The position numbers were made by a program, and so were the translations under genes. Positions 7,922 through 14,537 of a DNA stretch of 22,623 bases are shown here, one piece after another. Origin of the DNA: CAZYQW01 sp964649825 (GTDB taxonomy: Bacteria; Planctomycetota; B15-G4; JADJEK01); the NCBI GenBank assembly GCA_964649825.1, contig CAZYQW010000100.1, positions 1 to 22,623 on the forward strand, read 5' to 3'. The notes under the pieces are model-generated. The model was not told where the DNA came from, made no database searches, and saw only the letters and a program-made list of their open reading frames with translations. Position 1 is the stretch's first letter. Each line of letters begins with the position of its first letter.

Positions 7922-9688
7922 CTACCAGCCGGCGCGAACCTCCTGCCGGCGGCCCGCGTCGACGCTGCCCGGCGGCGGGAGCGGGCGCAGCTTCTGCCGG
8001 CTGATGACGTGCGGGCTCACCTGCTTGTTGACGTGGTACAGGTAGTACCCGCCGTGGCAGAGCAGATCCATGTCGCTGTTCTGCAGGTAGTGCTCGCGCA
8101 GCATCTGGATCTCGTCCTGACGCATCCCCGACTTGCACTCGAACGCGTAGTCACCGCCGATGTCGACGATCTCGCCGTCGAACTCCTCGGGGTGCTGGCT
8201 GACGTACGTGCCGAACTCGAAGTAGTACGAGCCGACGAAGACGTCGAGGCTGAGGTGTTGCTTGTTGTCCTGGAGGAACTGGACCGTCTCGTCGAACTCC
8301 TCGCGCGTCTCGGTCGGGAAGCCGCCGAACCACGAGCACTGGGTCATGATCCCGGCCTGGCGGAGCGTCTTCAGGATCGCGGGGACCTTGACGATCTTCG
8401 TCCCCTTCTTCATCAGGTCGAGGATCCGTTGGTTCGCGGACTCCATGCCGAAGTGGATGCTGCGCAGGCCGCCGTCGTAGAGGCGCTTGGCCTGCACCGG
8501 GTCGGCGAAGAGGTCGTAGAACTTGGTGTTGCAGAACCACGTGACGTCGAGCTTCGCCTCGGCGATCTTGTCCGCGAGCTCCCACATCGAGCGCGGCGGC
8601 ATGAGCGAGTCCCAGAAGAAGATGTGCTTCGCCCCGCTCTCGGTGACCAGCCTCTTCACGTCCTCGAACACCCTGTCGGTGCTGCGCATCGCGAAGTTGC
8701 TGTGGAACGCCTCCGAGCAGAACGTGCAGATCTTGTAGGCGCAGCCGCGCGTCGTCATCAGGCCGAAGAGCGGTTCCGGCTTCAGGTGCGCGTCGAGCTT
8801 CGCGCCAATGTAGCTCGGGCTCGGCAGCGCGCTCATGTTCTCGTTCGGGCTCACCCCGTTGAACCGGATCTCCCCGTTCTCGGCCCAATAGGTGTTGCGG
8901 ACCTCCTTGTTGGCACGCTTCCCCTCGATCGCCTCGACCATCTCGACGATCGCCGAGTTGCCCTCGTTCACGCACGCGTAGTCGATGAACTCGAACAGCG
9001 TCGCGTCCGCGAACATCTCGTGCTGGTACTTCGTCACCTGCGGACCGCCGATCGCGATCTTCAGGTTCGGCTCCATCCGCTTCAGCATCGCCGCGATGCG
9101 CAGCCCCTCGAAGAGCTGCTCCTGGAACGGGATCGTGATGCCGATGAGGTCCGGCTCCTCGACGATGACCGAGTCGAGCAGCCCCATCTTGAGCGCGCGA
9201 ATGACCGGATCGTCGTGCTCGAGCCGGAGGATCTGCTGCATCTGCGGCAGGTAGTCGGGGGCGTAGGGCGACGGACCGCCGATCGAGCCGAACAGGAAGC
9301 CGAGCGCCGCGACGAGACGGTCCATCGCGAGGCGGTACTCCTTCGGGTCGTAGAAACGCTCCGGGTCGTAGAGCGTTCGCGCCGCAGCCTCCCCCTCCAT
9401 CGCCAGGTCGAGCGGCATCGAGAGGCAATTCTCCATGAAGTGCTTCATCACCGTCTCGGGCCCGCTCAGCTCCGTCTTCCGCCGGAACTCCGCGGTGGTC
9501 TTCTCCATGTAGTCGCGGTAGCTCTCGAGGATCTTCTTGTTGAGGAGCGTGTTCAGGACCTCGGCGTTCAGGTCCCGAATGACCACTTCGCGGCCCGCGG
9601 CCCGCAGCGACCCTGCCAGCTCCGCCAGGCTGAGCGCCAGCGAGTGCGGGATCTTGTGGTCCGGCGGATAGATGAGGGAGACTCTCAT
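7922..9688 (-). CDS. B12-binding-type radical SAM protein with CX4CX2C cluster motif
   Basis: 588 residues from an ATG at 9688 (MRVSLIYPPDHKIPHS), with AGGGG about 10 nt upstream. An open extension upstream to 9790 lacks domain content. The N-terminal ~270 residues look like the Rossmann-type B12-binding domain of class B radical SAM enzymes (opening YPP, then DLIGITIPFQEQ and IAIGGPQVTKY), without the DxHxxG base-off motif. The radical SAM core begins at TTRGCAYKICTFCSE: the three cluster cysteines are Cys316, Cys321 and Cys324, spaced CX4CX2C rather than CX3CX2C. Later typical core segments include IHFGMESANQRILDLMKKG and WFGGFPTETREEFDETVQF. The reaction is unknown; B12 relatives methylate or rearrange unactivated carbons. 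No substrate gene is adjacent: it stands alone between pcp and a divergent CHAT unit. Confidence 0.88.
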   Translation of the reverse strand: MRVSLIYPPDHKIPHSLALSLAELAGSLRAAGREVVIRDLNAEVLNTLLNKKILESYRDYMEKTTAEFRRKTELSGPETVMKHFMENCLSMPLDLAMEGEAAARTLYDPERFYDPKEYRLAMDRLVAALGFLFGSIGGPSPYAPDYLPQMQQILRLEHDDPVIRALKMGLLDSVIVEEPDLIGITIPFQEQLFEGLRIAAMLKRMEPNLKIAIGGPQVTKYQHEMFADATLFEFIDYACVNEGNSAIVEMVEAIEGKRANKEVRNTYWAENGEIRFNGVSPNENMSALPSPSYIGAKLDAHLKPEPLFGLMTTRGCAYKICTFCSEAFHSNFAMRSTDRVFEDVKRLVTESGAKHIFFWDSLMPPRSMWELADKIAEAKLDVTWFCNTKFYDLFADPVQAKRLYDGGLRSIHFGMESANQRILDLMKKGTKIVKVPAILKTLRQAGIMTQCSWFGGFPTETREEFDETVQFLQDNKQHLSLDVFVGSYYFEFGTYVSQHPEEFDGEIVDIGGDYAFECKSGMRQDEIQMLREHYLQNSDMDLLCHGGYYLYHVNKQVSPHVISRQKLRPLPPPGSVDAGRRQEVRAGW

Positions 9689-9780
9689 GTGTCGTTCTGC
9701 CCCTGTTGTCCGGGCAACGGAGTGACCGGGCCGTTTCGTGGTTCGAGCGAAAGGTCGTCTGGTTGAGAGAACAGCCGGGA

Positions 9781-9786
9781 ATGATA
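9781..9786 (-). promoter_or_regulatory. Candidate -10 box of the radical SAM gene
   Basis: Reads TATCAT on the minus strand (5 of 6 to TATAAT). No good -35 lies at the usual spacing. A start site about 7 nt downstream would give a leader of roughly 85 nt, including the AGGGG ribosome site. Confidence 0.35.
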
Positions 9787-9976
9787 GCACAGGTTCTGGA
9801 GCCCGCCCATTCCGAATGAGAGCGCCGAACCCAGCGGCACGTTCGTGTAATCACTTCTTCAGCCAACGGTTAAGCATCATCCTCCATGCCCGCCCCGGTC
9901 AGGAGCGACGACCCATCGACGTCCGTCGATGCGGAACGCCGCGTCGCGCGCGCCCTTCCGGGCGGCGGTCGGGCTT

Positions 9977-9982
9977 CAGTAC
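9977..9982 (+). promoter_or_regulatory. Possible -10 box for a leaderless small-ORF/CHAT transcript
   Basis: TACCAT followed by 7 nt and an ATG at 9990. No Shine-Dalgarno precedes that ATG. Same geometry as at four other starts in this window. Confidence 0.35.
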
Positions 9983-9989
9983 CATGACG

Positions 9990-10262
9990 CGCATGGATGA
10001 GATGTCGGCCTCCGATCGGCACGGCGCGCTCGCCCGCGCCGCCGACCTGCCGGCCGACCCCTTCTACGTGCTGACGATCTACCCGAACGACGACGACCCG
10101 CGGCCCGGGTCGCTGTTCACGAGTCCTCCGCGGGAGCGAGCACGATGCTCGAACGAAGCGAGCCAAACGGCGTCGTGGCCTCCGCGGATCGCGTGGGAGG
10201 TGACGATCCTCGCGCCGTCCGGCGACATCGTGGGACGCGCCGCCGCCACCGCCTCGCGCTGA
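9990..10262 (+). CDS. Small unknown protein upstream of and overlapping the CHAT gene
   Basis: 90 residues from ATG 9990 (alternative in-frame ATGs at 9981 and 9999). I do not recognise a family. The predicted protein is soluble, with an acidic middle (YPNDDDPRPGSLF) and a C-terminal stretch WEVTILAPSGDIVGRA, with no signal or membrane segment. Support for coding: third codon positions are strongly G/C from 9990 to about 10125, and remain so (34 of 38 codons, counted by hand) in the part shared with the CHAT frame, where the CHAT frame is weaker (28 of 39). The stop lies inside the CHAT signal-peptide coding region, which suggests coupling. It could be a regulator or partner of the CHAT protein, but only position says so. 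Chance openness in GC-rich DNA is the alternative. Confidence 0.55.
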   Translation, partial: RMDEMSASDRHGALARAADLPADPFYVLTIYPNDDDPRPGSLFTSPPRERARCSNEASQTASWPPRIAWEVTILAPSGDIVGRAAATASR

Positions 10263-12763
10263 TCCTGCTGCTGGCGAGCCTCGGTCCGCCCGTCGCGCGA
10301 GCGACGGAGGGCGACGACGCGGCGTCCGTCCTCGCTCGGAGGGTCGCCGCCTGCCATGACCTCCTGAGCCGCGGCGACGCGGCGGCCGTCGCCGCGATGA
10401 CCGACGTGGCGCACGAGATCGAGCTCCACCTCGCCGCGCGGCCGGACGATCGTGAAGCACTCCGCGCCGCGATGCTCCTCGCCTGCTTCGACGTCGCCTC
10501 CCACGGTCCGTACGACCTCGCGATCCGGCGCGAGTGGATCGAACGAGGGGCATCGTTCCTGACGACCGAGCGGGAGGAGATCGGGCTGCGCTTCCTCGAG
10601 GCGCGCCTGCTCGGTGAGGCGGACCGGCTCGACGAAGCCGCCGACGTGCTCGCCGCCCTCCTCGACCGCTACCCGGGCTCGAAGTGGATGCTATACGTCG
10701 AGATCTACTTCGCGGGGATCCTGAGGATGCGCGGCGACTACGGCGAAGCCGACCGGCGCCTCGCCCGACTCGAGCACGCGTACGGGGACGCCGACGACGC
10801 GCGCCTCGTCGAATGGGGACTGCTCCCGTTGCGCATCCAGATCGATCTCGACCTGGGGCTGCCCGACCGAGCCGCGCCGGCGATCCGACGCGAGCACGCG
10901 GCGGTCGAGGCGATGCGCGCGGCGAGCTCGGACGCGAGGACGCTCGAGCTCGTCGCCGCGTCGCAGATCCGGCGCGCGAACCTGCTCTACGCTCAGGGCT
11001 TCTACGCCGACGTCGTGGCCGAGGTCGATCGATGCTTGTCCGACGACGAGGTCTACTCCGCGGCGCCCGGCCGCCGCGCGCACCTTCAGCTCATGAAGGG
11101 CATGGCGCTGACCGACCTCGCCCGGACGAATCCCGGGTGGATCGATGAAGCGAAGGCGGCGCTCGACGTGCCCGACGAGGCCGTCTTGTCGGCCCCGGAC
11201 AGACTGCGCCTCGCGCTCTGCCGGGCCGATCTCCTGCTTCTCTGCGGCGAAGCGACGGCGGCCCGCGACGTCCTCGAGGGCGCGACGGGGGCGGCCGGCT
11301 TCGCGGGGGCGCGCGTCGAGCCGCGCGACGCCGCCGACGTGGCCCGCATGAAGGCGAGGATCGCCGTCGCGCTCCTTCCCGACGGCGACTCGCCGCGGGA
11401 GGAGCTGCGCGACCTCGCGGCCGCGTTCGACGAGCTCCTCGAGCGTTGGTGCGACGTGCCTCTCCGCGCCGGCGGCGTTGGGTTCCTGCGCAAGTCGAGC
11501 CGACGGGCCGTGCTCTCGGAGCTGCTTCGATTACGACTTGCGGTCGCGGGAAGCGAGGGCGGCGCGGAGCGCGCTCTCGACGACCTGCTGCGAGCGCACA
11601 CCTGCGCGACCGACGTTCGTCGGCTCGGCCTCGCTCAGCCGTCGCTCGCCGAGATCCGCGACGAGCTGCTCGACGACGGCCGCGGCATGCTGCTCTACCT
11701 GACCGCTCCCGACCAATCGCACGTGTTCGCGGTCGACCGCCGCCAGGTCGTCCACGCGCTCCTCCCTCCGGAGGATGAGCTCGAGGCTCTCGTCCGCGAG
11801 TACGTGGCGGTCGTCGGCACGCCGCCGTTCTCCGTCGCCGACGAGGCCCTGCGGCGGCGGGACGCCGCGCGCGAGCGCGCCCTCGCGCAGCGGCTCGGCG
11901 TGCTCCTCTTGCCCGCGCCGATCCGGGAGCGAGTGAACGACTGGAGCGGCGTCACCGTCTGCCCGCTCGATTGGCTCGAGCTGCTTCCGTTCGAGTGCGT
12001 CGCGTGGGACGAGGAGGAGCGGCTCGCCACGCGCCGGCCGATCGATTCGCTCGCCTCGCCGGCGATCGGTTTGTGGGCGCGGCGGCGACTCGCTGCGGAC
12101 GGACGCACGACGCCGGTGCGCGACCGCGGCTTCCTGCTCGTGACGGACGCGACGCCGGGCGCGGAAGGGGCTCCGTTCGCGGAGCTCCCGCGGCTCGACC
12201 TGGGCGACGACGAGCTCGCGCGGTTGACCGCGGCCTATCCGCCGGAGCAGGTGACGATCCTCGCGCGCGGACGGGCGACGCGCGCCGCGCTGCGTGCCAT
12301 CGAACCGTCGCGATTCCGCGTGGCGCAGTTCCTCGTGCACGGCGTCCACGAGGCGGGCGTGGAGCGGACCGCCGCGCTGCTCCTCACGCCGCACGGCGAC
12401 GACGACGGCCTCCTGCGGGCGGAGGACGTCGAGGCGCTCGACGCGCCGCCGCTCGTCGTGCTGACGAGCTGCAGCATCGGTCGCGCGCCGCTCCGGGTCG
12501 GCGACGCGGGCGCGGCCGGCCTGGCATCCATCTGGCTGCGACGCGGCGCGCAGGCCGTTCTGCACGCGCGGACGGCGATCGACTTGCACGCGACGCTCGC
12601 GCTGTCGCGGACGCTCCACGAACGGCTCGCGGCCGGGTCCAGCCCAGCCGAAGCGCTCTGCGAGGCGCGGCGCGCCGTACGCTCCAACCCCCGGCACGAG
12701 GCGCCGTTCTACTGGGGCCTGGTGAGCGTGGAGGGGCTCGGGCACGAGCGCCTCCCACGCTGA
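10145..12763 (+). CDS. Secreted CHAT-domain (caspase-like) protein with helical-repeat N-terminal half
   Basis: Up to 872 residues. The C-terminal ~250 residues are a CHAT domain with the expected His-Cys dyad: His732 in FLVHGVHE and Cys776 in LTSCSIGRA. The typical ending follows: GLASIWLRRGAQAV, then SPAEALCEARRAVR and FYWGLVSVEG. The N-terminal half is helix-rich with TPR-like segments (for example RFLEARLLGEADRLDEAADV at about 140-160). A signal peptide is visible (RRRHRLALILLLASLG, then PPVARA), so the protein is probably exported, which is uncommon for a caspase-like effector. ATG 10145 has GGGAG 8 nt upstream, but codon use in residues 1-39 is poorer than in the overlapping small ORF. 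A later in-frame GTG, such as 10193, is therefore possible and would bring the start closer to the signal peptide. Substrates are unknown; TPRs may recruit them. Confidence 0.88.
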   Translation: MLERSEPNGVVASADRVGGDDPRAVRRHRGTRRRHRLALILLLASLGPPVARATEGDDAASVLARRVAACHDLLSRGDAAAVAAMTDVAHEIELHLAARPDDREALRAAMLLACFDVASHGPYDLAIRREWIERGASFLTTEREEIGLRFLEARLLGEADRLDEAADVLAALLDRYPGSKWMLYVEIYFAGILRMRGDYGEADRRLARLEHAYGDADDARLVEWGLLPLRIQIDLDLGLPDRAAPAIRREHAAVEAMRAASSDARTLELVAASQIRRANLLYAQGFYADVVAEVDRCLSDDEVYSAAPGRRAHLQLMKGMALTDLARTNPGWIDEAKAALDVPDEAVLSAPDRLRLALCRADLLLLCGEATAARDVLEGATGAAGFAGARVEPRDAADVARMKARIAVALLPDGDSPREELRDLAAAFDELLERWCDVPLRAGGVGFLRKSSRRAVLSELLRLRLAVAGSEGGAERALDDLLRAHTCATDVRRLGLAQPSLAEIRDELLDDGRGMLLYLTAPDQSHVFAVDRRQVVHALLPPEDELEALVREYVAVVGTPPFSVADEALRRRDAARERALAQRLGVLLLPAPIRERVNDWSGVTVCPLDWLELLPFECVAWDEEERLATRRPIDSLASPAIGLWARRRLAADGRTTPVRDRGFLLVTDATPGAEGAPFAELPRLDLGDDELARLTAAYPPEQVTILARGRATRAALRAIEPSRFRVAQFLVHGVHEAGVERTAALLLTPHGDDDGLLRAEDVEALDAPPLVVLTSCSIGRAPLRVGDAGAAGLASIWLRRGAQAVLHARTAIDLHATLALSRTLHERLAAGSSPAEALCEARRAVRSNPRHEAPFYWGLVSVEGLGHERLPR

Positions 12764-12778
12764 GGGCCGCTCCACGTT

Positions 12779-14413
12779 CTACGAACCTGGCGGATCGGGA
12801 GGAGTCGGCGGCGGATTCAGCTCGGGAGGGTCGGGCACGGTCGGGTCGAGCAGGCACGGGAGGGGCGGGACGTCGAGCGTCCCGGCCGTTCCGCCGGATC
12901 CACCGGAGCTGTAGAGGACTTCGAGGACGACGGCGGGAGAGGCGCCGACGGCGACTCCGTCGACGCGACGGATGAACCGAATCACCGCGAGCAGCGTCGA
13001 CGGAACCGAAATGGTCAGATCCGCGATCGACACCGTCACCGTGCTGGCCGGCGCCGGCACCGAGTGCGCGTGGATCGGCTCGTTGACGAGGAACCCGTCC
13101 ACGACCTCCCAGAGCAGCACCTCGACCTCGTCGTACTCCGAGCCCAGCCCCGAGGGCCGGCCCAGCTCGAACTCGAAGTCCTGCGACTCGGCCGCGAACG
13201 AAGTCGAGATCACCACGGGCGCGAGCGTGCGGGCATTGATCGTCTGGTTGGTGGCGGTGGCGACGTCAGCGTCGCCCTCGCGCGCGACGAGGAGATCGAG
13301 GTCTCCGTCGCCGTCGAGGTCGATCATCGCGACGCGCCGGTCGTCGGCCGGGGAGAGCGGCGCACCGCCGCCGAGCGAGACCACCTGCTCCGCTTCCGGC
13401 CAATACGTGGTCGCCCCCGAGGGATGCGCCCGCAGGAAGTGCGCGACCTGCGCGCCCGGCTCGGTGAACACGACGTCATCTTGGCCGTCCTGATCGGCGT
13501 CGCCGGCGGCCACGTCGCTCACGTTCGCCACTCCCAACGATACCGGCCCTTCGATTCCCTCCGCTCCGAGCACGACGAGCTCGGCCGAGGCGCCGCCTCC
13601 GAGGACCAGCGCCGCACGCTGCGCCGTCGTATGGACGCCGCACAGGCGCACCAGTCGATCCCCCGCGGCGCCGAACGGCAGCGCGGCGAGGACGGAGCCG
13701 CCCCCGCTCAGGATCCTCGTGCCTCCCGTCGTGATCGCGGCGAACTCCATCGCCGGCGTGCCGATGAAATTGCACGGAAGCAGCTCGAGGATCGGAAGGT
13801 GGAACGTGAAGAGCGGCACCGCCGGCCCCGGAACGTCGTGGTTCGCGTCGAAGACCGCGCCGACGGCGAGGCCGTCCGCGGACACGAAGACGACGTCCAT
13901 CGTGCCCGAGCCGTCGACGTCGGCGCACGCGACGCGCGAGCACGACGACCAGATCGACCAGGTCGACGCGGGCGCCAGCAGGTCCATGTGGAACGCTCCG
14001 CCGGAGCCGAGCCGATAGCGCTCGATCCCGCGCGCCGTCGGAACGATCACCGCGTCGCGAAACCCCGGCGCGTCGGCCGCGAGCACCGCCACGTCCGCGG
14101 CCGTCGACCACGGCGGCGCCTGGGACAGGTCCTCGATCCGGAGGAGCCCCATGTAGAGCCCGACGCCGTAGAGGAAGTGCGGCGACCCATCGACGAGCAG
14201 CACGGCGTCCGAGATGAGGTCATCGTTCAGGTCGCCGACCTCGATGGTCCCGATCTCGTCATAGGTCTGGAACCACGGACCGAAGGTCGGCGGCATGCTG
14301 TATCCCGGCCCGAAGAGGTCGCCATGAGCGGTCGCGCTCGCGACGACCGCGGCGGAGAGGACGGCGGCGCGAAGTGGATGGCACAGACGAGGAACGATCG
14401 ATGTCACGGTCAC
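12779..14413 (-). CDS. Secreted FG-GAP/VCBS-type beta-propeller protein
   Basis: 544 residues from a GTG at 14413, which has GGGAGG 6 nt upstream, and a signal peptide (LRAAVLSAAVVASATAHG). The body contains repeated calcium-binding-like turns of FG-GAP blades: GDLNDDLISDAVLLVDG, ADVDGSGTMDVVFVS, GDADQDGQDDVVFTE and DLDGDGDLDLLVAREGD. These blades occupy roughly residues 30-380. A beta-rich C-terminal region follows, and the protein ends in a proline-rich tail (PDPPELNPPPTPPDPPGS). No enzymatic motif is visible, so binding or adhesion outside the cell is the likely role. It converges with the CHAT gene across only 15 nt and lies downstream of the M16 peptidase on the same strand, but a strong hairpin separates them, so a separate transcript is likely. 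A second in-frame GTG lies 6 nt downstream. Confidence 0.85.
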   Translation of the reverse strand: MTVTSIVPRLCHPLRAAVLSAAVVASATAHGDLFGPGYSMPPTFGPWFQTYDEIGTIEVGDLNDDLISDAVLLVDGSPHFLYGVGLYMGLLRIEDLSQAPPWSTAADVAVLAADAPGFRDAVIVPTARGIERYRLGSGGAFHMDLLAPASTWSIWSSCSRVACADVDGSGTMDVVFVSADGLAVGAVFDANHDVPGPAVPLFTFHLPILELLPCNFIGTPAMEFAAITTGGTRILSGGGSVLAALPFGAAGDRLVRLCGVHTTAQRAALVLGGGASAELVVLGAEGIEGPVSLGVANVSDVAAGDADQDGQDDVVFTEPGAQVAHFLRAHPSGATTYWPEAEQVVSLGGGAPLSPADDRRVAMIDLDGDGDLDLLVAREGDADVATATNQTINARTLAPVVISTSFAAESQDFEFELGRPSGLGSEYDEVEVLLWEVVDGFLVNEPIHAHSVPAPASTVTVSIADLTISVPSTLLAVIRFIRRVDGVAVGASPAVVLEVLYSSGGSGGTAGTLDVPPLPCLLDPTVPDPPELNPPPTPPDPPGS

Positions 14414-14501
14414 TTGCGGCCTCCCGAAGGAACGTAGGGATACGGTGCGACGTCCCGTTATCAGCGAAGGCTGCACCCGATGGTTCAGGAAAGTCCCGAT
14501 A

Positions 14502-14537
14502 ATCGGCGGCGCGTTCCCCGACGAACGCACCGCCGAT
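14502..14537 (-). terminator. Strong hairpin directly after the M16 peptidase stop
   Basis: In the minus-strand RNA, an 8-bp arm (AUCGGCGG), a G-U pair and a 6-bp arm (GCGUUC) form a 15-pair stem around a 6-nt loop. In plus-strand RNA the G-U position becomes a C-A mismatch, so the fold favours the leftward transcript. It begins at the last base of the M16 stop codon. The U-tract is poor (UUAUC). Confidence 0.65.

Larger units (their letters stand above)
9689..9989. promoter_or_regulatory. 301-nt divergent intergenic region
   Basis: It separates the radical SAM gene (leftward) from the small ORF/CHAT unit (rightward). No coding frame with the local codon bias was seen. It holds a TATCAT box on the minus strand (9781-9786), a TACCAT box on the plus strand (9977-9982) and a short inverted repeat GTTG-N6-CAAC near 9700-9713. 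Nothing else was recognised. Confidence 0.5.

Noticed and set aside
14396..14407. Repeat of the 12-mer GTGACATCGATC also found in the CRP-like site at 5847
   Set aside because: Here it is the coding start of the FG-GAP gene (Val-Thr-Ser-Ile) and the second half-site is not intact, so a shared operator is unlikely.
13064..14437. Plus-strand open frame opposite the FG-GAP gene
   Set aside because: Arg-rich shadow; the minus strand has a signal peptide, ribosome site and DxDxDG repeats.
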